A DNA stretch of 64,000 nucleotides from an uncultured Shimia sp. (GTDB lineage: Bacteria; Pseudomonadota; Alphaproteobacteria; Rhodobacterales; Rhodobacteraceae): positions 62,001 to 126,000 of the forward strand of contig CALCOY010000025.1 of assembly GCA_937897325.1 (NCBI GenBank), given 5' to 3'. Shown here piece by piece: positions 35,397-43,406 of this stretch; positions within the stretch are counted from its first letter, which is position 1; the number at the start of each line of letters is the position of its first letter. Both the position numbers and the translations under genes were made by a program. Below the pieces are notes generated by a model. The model saw only the letters and a list, made by a program, of their open reading frames with translations. It was not told the DNA's origin and searched no databases.

Positions 35397-36410
35397 ATGA
35401 CAATTGCATACACAAAATGGGCCGCTATTGGCGCTGTTATTTTGGGCACAAGCGCTCGGGCAGAGGAAACTATCACGGCGGTCCACGCCTTTCCGGAAAC
35501 GCTGATCTACACGCAGAGCTTTCTGAGCTTTGTGGAGAAGGTGAACGCGGCCGGTGAAGGCGTCGTGCAGATCGAAGTCCGTGGCGGACCTGAAGCGATC
35601 GGCATGTTCCAGCAACCCGACGCGGCGCGCGACGGGATTGTCGATATGGTCTACACGGCAAGCTCCTTTTATGGGGGAACGGTTCCGGAAAAGGACGCGA
35701 TGGTCGCCTCGAACCTCACGGCAGTTGAGGCACGGGAGAACGGCGGGATCGATCTGATTGATCAGATCCATCAGGAAAAGATGGGGGTGAAATACCTGGG
35801 CTGGTTCGATTCGGGGGTGACCTACAACCTCTGGACACGGAACGAACCTTCATTCGATGCGGATGGCAATCTGGAGGTCGAAGGGCTGAAGCTGCGCGGG
35901 AATGCGGTCTACAATGCCTTCTTCACCAACTACCTGGGCGCGCAGGTAATTGACCTGCCGACCGGGGATGTCTACGCGGCCCTGCAACGCGGTGTGGTCG
36001 ATGCAACAGGCTGGACGCAGATCGGGCTGATCGATCTAAAATGGAACGAATTTCTAAACTACCGGATCGAACCGAACTTCTTTTCGACGGATCTGGCCGT
36101 GATCATAAATCTCGACGCATGGAACGGATTGTCGGATGGGGCCAAGCAGGTTCTGCAGGATGTCGCCATCCAACATGAAAAGGACAGTGTGGCGGCCCTG
36201 CAAACAAAGCGGAACGAAGACTTCGCAGCGCTGGAGGAAGCCGGGATGCAAGTCGTGAGCCTTCAAGGGGAAGCCAAGGCCAACTATCTGGCTGCCGCTC
36301 GTGAAAAAACGTGGGAGCGGATGCGTGAGCAGATGGAGGCGCATCCCTCAGGGCTGGGCAACTACGACCAGCTGATCGAGCTTTTCTACGATTCTGCCCG
36401 CGATCAGTGA
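35397..36410 (+). CDS. TRAP substrate-binding protein (DctP) of second system
   Basis: A 337-residue DctP-family protein with a Sec signal peptide (about residues 1-22, ending TSARA before EETI). The core shows LEVEGLKLRGNAVYNAFFTNYLGAQVIDLPTGDVYAALQRGVVDATGW, where the Arg in KLRG is the usual carboxylate-binding residue of TRAP binding proteins. The DATGW ending resembles carboxylate-type ligands. It is preceded by a GGGGAGACGG ribosome-binding region. The next gene starts with GTG overlapping its stop. Confidence 0.9.
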   Translation: MTIAYTKWAAIGAVILGTSARAEETITAVHAFPETLIYTQSFLSFVEKVNAAGEGVVQIEVRGGPEAIGMFQQPDAARDGIVDMVYTASSFYGGTVPEKDAMVASNLTAVEARENGGIDLIDQIHQEKMGVKYLGWFDSGVTYNLWTRNEPSFDADGNLEVEGLKLRGNAVYNAFFTNYLGAQVIDLPTGDVYAALQRGVVDATGWTQIGLIDLKWNEFLNYRIEPNFFSTDLAVIINLDAWNGLSDGAKQVLQDVAIQHEKDSVAALQTKRNEDFAALEEAGMQVVSLQGEAKANYLAAAREKTWERMREQMEAHPSGLGNYDQLIELFYDSARDQ

Positions 36411-36907
36411 TCAAAAAAAGTTACGACCATTTTATCAGCGCCTTGGCCATTGTGGCCGGGGCGACGCTGGTTTGGCTGATGGTTGCCGTTATCGTCTCCG
36501 TCGTGATGCGCAATGTGGGCCTGCAACCCTTCGCGTGGCTTTTCACATCGACCGAATATGGGCTTCTTTACATGACGATGCTAGGCGCGCCTTGGCTGGT
36601 GCGCGAACGCGGACATGTGCATATTGAACTGGTTACAGCCGCGCTGCCCGCCGGTCTGCGCCATTTGGTCAGCCGTGCTGTAGCGCTCGCCTGCGTTCTG
36701 GTCTCGGCCATTCTGGCCTGGAAAGGGGCCGAGCTGGTCCTGACGAACTACACCCGCAGCGATTTTGACGTGCGGGCTTACTTTACGCCGAAATGGCTAC
36801 TCACGCTCAGTTTTCCCCTCGCGTTTGGGCTAATGGCTATTGAGTTCAGCCGGTTCGTCTTCGGTTCAGACCTGATGCATTCGGGCGAGGCAGGGATTCA
36901 CGAGTAA
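36407..36907 (+). CDS. TRAP small permease (DctQ) of second system
   Basis: A 166-residue four-helix DctQ subunit of normal size. It has ALAIVAGATLVWLMVAVIVSVVMRN, the ERGHVHIELVTAALPAG motif common to the family, then two further helices. The start is GTG at 36407, overlapping the binding-protein stop as GTGA, so translation is coupled. It pairs with the large permease that begins on the last base of its stop codon. Confidence 0.88.
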   Translation: MIKKSYDHFISALAIVAGATLVWLMVAVIVSVVMRNVGLQPFAWLFTSTEYGLLYMTMLGAPWLVRERGHVHIELVTAALPAGLRHLVSRAVALACVLVSAILAWKGAELVLTNYTRSDFDVRAYFTPKWLLTLSFPLAFGLMAIEFSRFVFGSDLMHSGEAGIHE

Positions 36908-38208
36908 TGGAATGGTTCGAAGCGCTCAGCCTGTTGCTGGGTACAATCATGGTGCTGATGGCTGTTGGCATGCCCGTCGCTCTGGCCTTTCTTGCGGCGA
37001 ACATTGTGGGCGCCTGGGTTTTCATGGGCGGGCCGCGCGGGGTCACGCAGCTTTTGAACAACGGGTTCGGATCCCTGACCACCTTCGCGCTGGTGCCCAT
37101 TCCGCTGTTCCTGCTTATGGGCGAGATCTTTTTTCACACGGGCCTCGGCGGTCGGATGTTCAACGGGATCGACCGGCTTCTGGGCCGGCTGCCCGGACGA
37201 CTGTCTTACGTGACCGTTCTGGGTGGTACCGGGTTTTCCACGCTGTCAGGTTCTTCGATGGGATCAACCGCTTTGCTGGGATCGCTCATGGTGCCGGAGA
37301 TGAACGCGCGGGGCTACAAGAAACACATGAGCATCGGACCCATCCTAGGCACCGGCGGTTTGGCAATCATCATTCCGCCATCGGCCCTCGCCGTGCTGCT
37401 GGCGACTCTGGCTCAGATAGACGTGGGTGCCTTGTTGATCGCGGGGATCGTGCCAGGGCTGATCCTCGCGGCTTTCTATCTGGGCACGATCTGGCTGCAA
37501 ACGCGGATCGATCCGGATGCGGCCCCGGCCTACGACGTTCAGCCGATGACGATGGCCGCGCGGGTCGGGCTGTTAATGCGAGATGTGCTTCCCATGATCG
37601 GCGTGATGGTCGTGATCGTCGTTCTGATGATCAACGGCGTCGTCACGCCGTCAGAGGCGGCTGCCTTTGGGGCGCTCGGGGTCCTCATCCTGGCTGCCTT
37701 GTTCCGCTGCCTGACACTCGACGCGTTAAAAAGATCCGTCACCGGTGCTTTGCGTGTGACGCTGATGGCTTACCTGATCGTCTTCGGATCGGCCACGTTC
37801 AGCCAGCTTCTGGCCTTCTCGGGTGCCTCGCGCGGACTGATCAACTGGGCGACAGGCTTTGAACTTGATCCCATTGCCATGCTTCTCGTCATGTTCGGAG
37901 TCCTGCTCATTCTGGGCATGTTCATGGAGCAGATCTCCATGATGCTTCTCACGGTGCCGATCTTCTTTCCGCTGGCTAAATCGCTGGGCTTTGATCCGAT
38001 CTGGTTCGGGCTGATCATGCTGCTGGCCCTTGAGATCAGCTTTACCACCCCACCCTTCGGGCTTCTGCTCTTTGTGATGAAAGGTGTCGCCCCGAAGAAC
38101 ACCACCATGCGGGACATCTACCTGTCAGCGATCCCGTTCATCTTGTGTTCGTTGCTGCTGGTCGCCCTGCTGATCGTCTTCCCCGGACTGGCCATCTGGG
38201 CCGGATGA
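36907..38208 (+). CDS. TRAP large permease (DctM) of second system
   Basis: A 433-residue DctM permease of ordinary length, with PLFLLMGEIFFHTGLGGRMFNGIDRLLGRLPG, GSSMGSTALLGSLMVPEM, GGLAIIIPPSALAVLLATLAQIDVGALLIAGIVPG and EISFTTPPFGLLLFVMKGVAP. It completes a standard TRAP system with the two preceding genes. Its last 91 bp are also coding on the opposite strand for the C-terminus of the LeuD-like protein. Which neighbouring pathway it feeds (hydantoinase-type or C5-diacid) is uncertain. Confidence 0.92.
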   Translation: MEWFEALSLLLGTIMVLMAVGMPVALAFLAANIVGAWVFMGGPRGVTQLLNNGFGSLTTFALVPIPLFLLMGEIFFHTGLGGRMFNGIDRLLGRLPGRLSYVTVLGGTGFSTLSGSSMGSTALLGSLMVPEMNARGYKKHMSIGPILGTGGLAIIIPPSALAVLLATLAQIDVGALLIAGIVPGLILAAFYLGTIWLQTRIDPDAAPAYDVQPMTMAARVGLLMRDVLPMIGVMVVIVVLMINGVVTPSEAAAFGALGVLILAALFRCLTLDALKRSVTGALRVTLMAYLIVFGSATFSQLLAFSGASRGLINWATGFELDPIAMLLVMFGVLLILGMFMEQISMMLLTVPIFFPLAKSLGFDPIWFGLIMLLALEISFTTPPFGLLLFVMKGVAPKNTTMRDIYLSAIPFILCSLLLVALLIVFPGLAIWAG

Positions 38209-38810
38209 TAAAGCCAGGGTCGGGTTGCCTTGTCTTTCTGCGCAAACATATCGATCGCGTTCTTGTGTGCCAGCGTCAGGTCGATTGGCGACTGGCCCGT
38301 CGTAATCATATGGTGACCCGCTTCCGGCAACTGAAAACTGTATGACCGTTCGGTGCACACAACCATCTTGTCCAGATTGATCAACGGCTTCCGCGCCTCT
38401 GGATCTGTCTCACACCACGCCGCGATTTCAGAGATATGATCTTTCGGAAGACCCACCGGAACAACGCCGTTGGCCATGCAATTGTCGAAAAAGATGCCTC
38501 CGAACGCCTCTGCGATAATGGCGCGAAACCCGTAATCCTTCAGCGCCCAGACGGCGTGTTCGCGTGACGATCCGCAACCGAAATTGGATCCCGTCAGCAG
38601 AATGCTCGCATTGCCGAAAGGAGATCTGTTCAAAACAAACTCGGCAACCGGGTCTCGGTCACCTTCATATCTGAGATTGGCAAAAAGCCCCTCCGCCATG
38701 CCTGCCTTCGAAACGCGCTTCATTTCCTTTGACGGAATTATGGCGTCCGTGTTGACGTTGTCCTCCAGCATGGGTGCGGCAATGCCCTGATGTATGGTCC
38801 AGCCCGTCAT
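38118..38810 (-). CDS. LeuD-like small subunit of a catabolic hydro-lyase
   Basis: A 230-residue swivel-domain subunit of the isopropylmalate isomerase family (GSNFGCGSSREHAVWALKDYGFRAIIAEAFGGIFFDNCMANGVVPV, residues about 74-119). LeuD proteins usually end near residue 200, here at RPWL. The last 30 residues, from codon 201, lie entirely antisense to the 3' end of the TRAP permease gene and look unlike the family. The gene is coupled by ATGA to the LeuC-like gene. The neighbourhood is catabolic and has no leuA or leuB, so a role other than leucine synthesis is inferred. Confidence 0.85.
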   Translation of the reverse strand: MTGWTIHQGIAAPMLEDNVNTDAIIPSKEMKRVSKAGMAEGLFANLRYEGDRDPVAEFVLNRSPFGNASILLTGSNFGCGSSREHAVWALKDYGFRAIIAEAFGGIFFDNCMANGVVPVGLPKDHISEIAAWCETDPEARKPLINLDKMVVCTERSYSFQLPEAGHHMITTGQSPIDLTLAHKNAIDMFAQKDKATRPWLYHPAQMASPGKTISRATSSNEHKMNGIADR

Positions 38811-40192
38811 AGTGCCTCTCGGACATCAGCGATCCGGCCGCGCACAGCACTCCACGCAACGGTTTCGGGGCTCGCAATATGGGTGCGCACACCCGGACCC
38901 TGGCGGCCTTCGAAGTTTCGGTTGGTTGACGAAATGACCCGGTCGCCCGCAGCAAACGTCTCACCGCCTGCGTAGAAACACATTGCACAACCGGCTTCCT
39001 GCCATTCAAAGCCAGCTGCCTTGAACACCTGATCCAGACCTTCGGCCTCTGCCTGCGCTTTCACGGAAGTGGACCCCGGCACGCAGATCGCCCGCAGGGC
39101 CTCGGGAACGCGACGCCCCTTCAGGATGGCCGCAGCCCGCCGCAGATCGCTCAGACGACTGTTGGTACAGGATCCGATGAAGGCTCCATCAAGAGCTGTT
39201 CCGACTAGGGGCCTGCCCGGCGCCAGCCCCACATACTCCAGCGCACCTTTCTGCGTGGCATTCGCGGGCTCTGGAATGGCCGAACCAATCGGAACCGTAT
39301 GTTCAGGGCTGGTGCCCCAGCTAACTGCCGGAGAGATGCTGGAAAGATCGAGTTCGAGTTCGCGATGAAAGACCGCACCGTCATCTGTTTGCAAAGAAAG
39401 CCAATGCGCGCAGGCCTGATCCCAGCGACGTTCATTTGGCGCAAATGGCCGTCCGCGCAGATAAGCAAAGACCTTGTCATCTGCCGCCACAAACCCCGTG
39501 AACGCACCAAACTCAACGGCCATATTGCAAAGGGTCAAGCGGGCCTCAACCTCCAGATTTCTTGCGGCTTCTCCGGCAAATTCAACGGCATAGCCGCGTC
39601 CGCCCGCAGCGCCATGGGCCGCGATCAGGTGCACGATGATGTCCTTGGCATTCATCCAGGCCGGGCGGATCCCGGTCAAATTGACCCGCATCGTTTTTGG
39701 CCGCGTCACCCGCAGCGTCCGGGTCGCCAGCGCGTGTTCGCAATCGGTCGAACCGATGCCCCATGCCAAGGTCCCTAGCCCGCCCAGCGTACAGGTGTGG
39801 CTGTCCGGACAAACCATCGTGATGCCCGGCAAGGCGATTCCTTGTTCAGGGGCGATGACATGCACGATGCCCTGCCTTGGGTCATGGGTGTCAAAAAGGC
39901 GAAGGCCAAATTGCCTTGTCGTCTCACGCATCGCGTCGATGAAAACCTCACCTCCGGGCATGCGTGCGGCGTTGCGCTGACCGGGTTTGGTCGAGACAAT
40001 ATGATCGACGGTGGCAAAGACGCTGTCGGGTGCCGCAACCTCTCGGCCTTCTTCCATCATGGAGGTCAGCGCGACTGAGCCGGTCCGTTCGTGCAACATG
40101 ATCCGATCAATATGGATCAGCTCTGATCGATCCGGAAACATGTGCACCCGATGCAGGTCCATCATCTTGTCGAAAGCCGTGCATGGAATCAT
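38807..40192 (-). CDS. LeuC-like large subunit of a catabolic hydro-lyase
   Basis: A 461-residue aconitase-family large subunit. It has the family layout: ATVDHIVST, DPRQGIVHVIAPEQG, CPDSHTCTLGGLGTLAWGIG, FIGSCTNSRLSDLRRAAAILKGR and the second cysteine pair in GCAMCFYAGGE, which bind a 4Fe-4S cluster. Compared with biosynthetic LeuC the active-site loops differ (CxDSHTxTHG and CSMCLAMN are usual). It forms the heterodimer with the LeuD-like protein. A hydration of citraconate, maleate or a similar unsaturated diacid is inferred from the neighbouring CoA-transferase and lyase. Confidence 0.85.
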   Translation of the reverse strand: MIPCTAFDKMMDLHRVHMFPDRSELIHIDRIMLHERTGSVALTSMMEEGREVAAPDSVFATVDHIVSTKPGQRNAARMPGGEVFIDAMRETTRQFGLRLFDTHDPRQGIVHVIAPEQGIALPGITMVCPDSHTCTLGGLGTLAWGIGSTDCEHALATRTLRVTRPKTMRVNLTGIRPAWMNAKDIIVHLIAAHGAAGGRGYAVEFAGEAARNLEVEARLTLCNMAVEFGAFTGFVAADDKVFAYLRGRPFAPNERRWDQACAHWLSLQTDDGAVFHRELELDLSSISPAVSWGTSPEHTVPIGSAIPEPANATQKGALEYVGLAPGRPLVGTALDGAFIGSCTNSRLSDLRRAAAILKGRRVPEALRAICVPGSTSVKAQAEAEGLDQVFKAAGFEWQEAGCAMCFYAGGETFAAGDRVISSTNRNFEGRQGPGVRTHIASPETVAWSAVRGRIADVREAL

Positions 40193-41352
40193 CCGACGAT
40201 GCCTGCATCGCGCATTTGCAAGCGCGTCTGATCATCGAAACCAAGCTCCTGCAAAATGGCGTCGCTATCGGCACCGATCCCAGGTGGGTCGCGCATTACC
40301 TGCGCGCGCGCCCCATCAATCTCTACAGGCAGGTTGGGCAGCCTGATGGTCGTTCCATCCGGCAACGTCATATCCGCTAGTCCGGCTTCGGCCAGATGTG
40401 GATCGTTGAGAAGATCTTCAGGCCGCCGGATCGGCGCGAAAGGCAGACCGGTCTTTTCAAGCCGCTGCATAAGGTCTTGCGAAGTTATTCGTGCGAAGAA
40501 GGTCCGCAGTGCCGGTATGATCCGGTCGCGCTGCGCAACACGGCCTGGGTTCGTTGCAAGTTCTGGGTCGGCACCCCACTCGGTGAAGTTGAACATCTCG
40601 CAAAAGGCCTGCCATTGTCCATCGCTCACCACACCAATGAACACTTGCGCATCCTGAGTGTCGAAAACATCGTAAACGGCCCAAGCCGATATACGCTCGG
40701 GCATTGGCGGTGCAGGCTGACCCGTCACGGCCTTTTGTGCGATGTGCTGACCAACCAGAAAGGCCGTCGTTTCGTATAGCGCCGACTTGATATGCGCCCC
40801 CTGCCCCGTCTTGCCCCCTTTGACCAGCGCCGCAAGGATACCGATTACACCGAACATCGCGCCGTTCATGTCGATCACAGAGGTGCCTGCACGCAGCGGC
40901 CTGCCTGAGGGACCTGTCATGTAGGCAAGCCCCCCCATCATCTGCGCCACTTCGTCCAACGCGGTGCGGTTTTCGTAAGGACCGGAGAGGAACCCTTTGC
41001 AAGAATGGTAAATCACCCCCGGGTTGAGGGCCTTGGCGTCCGCTGGGCCAAGGCCCAGCTTGTCCAGCGCACCGGTCCGAAAGTTTTCAATGACCACGTC
41101 GGCGCCCCGGAGAAGATCCTGCGCGATCTGCCGCCCCTTTTCGGATTTCAGATCCAGCGTGATGGAGCGTTTGTTGCGGTTGAACATCGCAAAATATCCC
41201 GCGCCGGAACCGGGAAGGTTGCGCGTCTTGTCGCCGCCAATGGGTTCGACCTTGATCACGTCAGCACCCAGATCACCAAGGATCAGGCCTGCGGTTGGTC
41301 CCATGACCATGTGGGAAAATTCGATCACACGGATGTCGGACAGAAACTGCAT
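40189..41352 (-). CDS. Class III CoA-transferase (CaiB/BaiF family)
   Basis: A 387-residue family III CoA-transferase, starting at ATG 41352 (MQFLSDIRVIEFSHMVMGPTAGLILGDLGADVIKVEP). The catalytic aspartate is expected in ALDEVAQMMGGLAYMTG (Asp133). It follows the substrate-activation logic of the cluster by moving CoA from a donor such as succinyl-CoA or acetyl-CoA to the hydroxydiacid made by the LeuCD-like enzyme. It overlaps the LeuC-like gene by 4 bp. An upstream 10-codon extension to 41382 is unlikely because it crosses the promoter region. Confidence 0.9.
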   Translation of the reverse strand: MQFLSDIRVIEFSHMVMGPTAGLILGDLGADVIKVEPIGGDKTRNLPGSGAGYFAMFNRNKRSITLDLKSEKGRQIAQDLLRGADVVIENFRTGALDKLGLGPADAKALNPGVIYHSCKGFLSGPYENRTALDEVAQMMGGLAYMTGPSGRPLRAGTSVIDMNGAMFGVIGILAALVKGGKTGQGAHIKSALYETTAFLVGQHIAQKAVTGQPAPPMPERISAWAVYDVFDTQDAQVFIGVVSDGQWQAFCEMFNFTEWGADPELATNPGRVAQRDRIIPALRTFFARITSQDLMQRLEKTGLPFAPIRRPEDLLNDPHLAEAGLADMTLPDGTTIRLPNLPVEIDGARAQVMRDPPGIGADSDAILQELGFDDQTRLQMRDAGIVG

Positions 41353-41385
41353 GACGGACCTTTCCTTGAGTGCGTTGCACAAAAA

Positions 41386-41401
41386 GGTATATACTTATAC
41401 C
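41386..41401. promoter_or_regulatory. HutC/GntR-type operator in the divergent promoter
   Basis: GGTATA-TACT-TATACC has perfect 6-bp arms and contains the fully palindromic GTATATAC, the kind of AT-rich GT-N-TA-N-AC core bound by HutC-group GntR regulators. It lies 33 bp from the CoA-transferase start and 21 bp from the lyase start, and a HutC-type GntR gene ends the plus-strand operon, so it probably governs both directions. Confidence 0.7.
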
Positions 41402-41422
41402 AAATGGTCAAGCGAGGTGCAG

Positions 41423-42361
41423 ATGGCACAGGAAATCCTGATCAGCGAGGTAGGCCCGCGCGACGGCCTGCAAAACTTGAAACGCGTAGTGCCTCTAGAG
41501 GTCAAGAAGCGCTGGATCACAGGAGAAGCCGCCGCAGGTGTGAGAGAGATCGAGGTAGGATCTTTCGTCAACTACAAGGCGCTGCCCCAGATGGCAGATA
41601 CAGCGGCGTTGGTGGCGCATGGCCGGACCATGCCTGGCCTGACAGTCGCCGCGCTTGTGCCAAACCAAAGGGGGGCAGAGGCAGCGCTGGAGGCTGGAGC
41701 GCACAAGATCTCGCTCCCCTTGTCGGTCAGCGAAACCCATTCGGTGCGCAACGTGAAGCGGACCCATGTGCAGATGCTGGATGAGGTCCGAGCGATCCGT
41801 AAAACCATCGATGCCCTGCCAGCCGAGCGCAGGCCCTACTTCGAGGTCGGGCTGTCTACGGCCTTTGGCTGTTCCATTGAGGGACATGTGCCTGTGGAAA
41901 CGCTCTCCCGGCTCGCGGGGGCAGCGATAGAGGCCGGCGCCGAAGAGGTTGGGCTGTCAGACACGACGGGCTATGCGGATCCGGGCAGCATCCGGACACG
42001 ACTTCGGGCTGTCCGCGCAGTGGTTGGTGACCAACGACTGACGGGCGTTCATCTGCACAACACGCGCGGTCTGGGTTTGGCCAACGCGCTGGCTGCACTC
42101 GATGAGGGGATCACGACGCTCGATGCATCGCTGTGCGGACTGGGGGGGTGCCCGGCGGCGCCCGGTGCCAGCGGAAACATAGTGACCGAGGACCTGGCCT
42201 TCATGTTGGCGGCCATGGGGTATGAGACGGGCATCGACATTGATCGCCTGCTCACATTGCGTGACATCCTGCAAGATGCCATCCCAGAAGAGCCGTTGTA
42301 TGGATTCCTGACGGATGCGGGGTTACCGAAGGGATTTGCGATGCATGAGAGGGCTGCGTGA
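41423..42361 (+). CDS. HMG-CoA-lyase-like DRE-TIM metallolyase
   Basis: A 312-residue HMGL-family lyase, start ATG 41423 with a GAGGTG site. It has VGPRDGLQN, STAFGCSIEGHV, HLHNTRGLGLANALAALDEG and GLGGCPAAPGASGN with the catalytic cysteine. Where the true HMG-CoA lyase of this window has SASEGFS, this protein has SVSETHSVRNVKRT, and the usual VGCPYDG strand reads FGCSIEG, so the acyl-CoA substrate probably differs. In context it would cleave a citramalyl-CoA-like thioester to acetyl-CoA and pyruvate. The HMG-CoA step is already covered at 1374-2228. Confidence 0.87.
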   Translation: MAQEILISEVGPRDGLQNLKRVVPLEVKKRWITGEAAAGVREIEVGSFVNYKALPQMADTAALVAHGRTMPGLTVAALVPNQRGAEAALEAGAHKISLPLSVSETHSVRNVKRTHVQMLDEVRAIRKTIDALPAERRPYFEVGLSTAFGCSIEGHVPVETLSRLAGAAIEAGAEEVGLSDTTGYADPGSIRTRLRAVRAVVGDQRLTGVHLHNTRGLGLANALAALDEGITTLDASLCGLGGCPAAPGASGNIVTEDLAFMLAAMGYETGIDIDRLLTLRDILQDAIPEEPLYGFLTDAGLPKGFAMHERAA

Positions 42362-43164
42362 ACCTCGACCCTGCGGATCCAACCCCGCTCTACCATCAAC
42401 TGGTGCTGCAATACCGCCAACAGATCCTCACCGGTGCGATGGCTATAGGCACGCGACTTCCGGGTGAGGAAGAGATGGCACGGATTGCAGGTGTTTCGCG
42501 GATTACAGCAAAGCGCGCCCTCAACGAGCTGGCCGGGGCCGGACTGGTCGAGCGGACACGCGGGCGGGGCACGATTGTCACCTATGCTGCGCCCCAAGGC
42601 GGTATGCAGGCCGATTTTGACGACTTGATGCAGAATCTCGCCCTTATCGGAGCAAGTACGGAGGTTGACCTCTTGTCCCGCCGCGAACTGCCCGGCCCAC
42701 CCGAGATTGCCGATGCGCTGGATCTGGCGAAGAGCACCCCGGTGCACGAGATCATCCGTCGCAGACGACAAGACGGGAGACCTTTTTCGCATGTAGCTGC
42801 TTACCTGCCAGCGGATCTCGCGCAACACATCACAGATGACACGCTGCGACATGCAAGCTTCCTATCCATCTTTGCCGATCTGGGCGTGCAAGTCACATCT
42901 GCCCGACAAACGCTTCGGGCCGTATTGGCGGACAGGAACCTCGCGGAGGCGCTCAACATCCTTCCGGGTGCTGCGCTTTTGCAGATCACGCGAATTTTGC
43001 GCGATGACGCACGCCGACCGATTCAGCATCTGACCGTGCATTACCGCGCCGATCTTTATGCGCTGACGATGGATCTGAATCGCGATGGTCGGAATGGGCC
43101 CTTTCGGGTCGAGAACCGTGTGAATTCAGACTCCATGTCGCAAACAGGCACTTCTGTGAAATAA
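42358..43164 (+). CDS. GntR-family regulator, HutC subgroup
   Basis: A 268-residue regulator with an N-terminal winged helix-turn-helix (PLYHQLVLQYRQQILTGAMAIGTRLPGEEEMARIAGVSRITAKRALNELAGAGLVERTRGRGTIV) and a C-terminal UTRA ligand-binding domain (VHEIIRRRRQDGRPFSHVAAYLPADLA). The GTG start overlaps the lyase stop as GTGA. It is the only regulator in the divergent cluster and is the natural candidate to bind the 41386-41401 site and sense a diacid or acyl-CoA intermediate. Confidence 0.92.
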   Translation: MNLDPADPTPLYHQLVLQYRQQILTGAMAIGTRLPGEEEMARIAGVSRITAKRALNELAGAGLVERTRGRGTIVTYAAPQGGMQADFDDLMQNLALIGASTEVDLLSRRELPGPPEIADALDLAKSTPVHEIIRRRRQDGRPFSHVAAYLPADLAQHITDDTLRHASFLSIFADLGVQVTSARQTLRAVLADRNLAEALNILPGAALLQITRILRDDARRPIQHLTVHYRADLYALTMDLNRDGRNGPFRVENRVNSDSMSQTGTSVK

Positions 43165-43212
43165 AATGTCGCCAGAAATGCACTTGGCGACACTTTTTCA
43201 CTCAATTGACTG

Positions 43213-43241
43213 TTGACGCCCTCTTTTGACAACCATAGTGT
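43213..43241 (+). promoter_or_regulatory. Promoter candidate of the ilvIH operon
   Basis: TTGACG is followed after 17 bp by TAGTGT, 28 bp before the ATG of the leader peptide. Two further TTGAC motifs overlap the region (43206, 43226), so the -35 assignment could shift. The -10 match is weak. Confidence 0.4.
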
Positions 43242-43269
43242 CTCGCCACGCATGAAGGAGCCTTTGGGC

Positions 43270-43317
43270 ATGACAGAACTAGTCGTCATTGTAGGAAGCA
43301 CGCGCATGGGCCGGTAG
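43270..43317 (+). CDS. ilvIH leader peptide
   Basis: A 15-residue leader, MTELVVIVGSTRMGR, with AAGGAG 9 nt upstream of its ATG. Five of its residues 4-8 (L, V, V, I, V) are the branched-chain amino acids made by the pathway, and the leucine codon is CTA, a rare codon in a GC-rich genome. Ribosome stalling on those codons when branched-chain charged tRNAs are scarce would allow an antiterminator to form. The peptide itself is probably without function. Confidence 0.85.
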   Translation: MTELVVIVGSTRMGR

Positions 43318-43344
43318 CGGATCGCCAGATCGAACCCCATGCGC
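43302..43344 (+). promoter_or_regulatory. Antiterminator stem of the ilvIH attenuator
   Basis: GCGCATGGG (43302-43310), inside the leader codons, pairs perfectly over 9 bp with CCCATGCGC (43336-43344). The second arm overlaps the first two bases of the terminator stem, so the two structures exclude each other. Confidence 0.75.
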
Positions 43345-43369
43345 CCCCGCCAAATCCGGGGGCTTTTTT
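43343..43369 (+). terminator. Attenuator terminator before ilvI
   Basis: GCCCCCG and CGGGGGC form a perfect 7-bp stem with a 7-nt loop, followed directly by six T residues. This is a complete intrinsic terminator 37 bp before the ilvI start, in the right place for leader-controlled attenuation. Confidence 0.9.
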
Positions 43370-43406
43370 ATGCGCAGATGAAACGTCAGAGCGGAGCACG
43401 CGAAAC

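Noticed and set aside
38118-38210. The C-terminal 30 residues of the LeuD-like protein as a real domain
   Set aside because: It is the antisense of the permease gene end and has no features of a folded domain. I treat it as a read-through tail.
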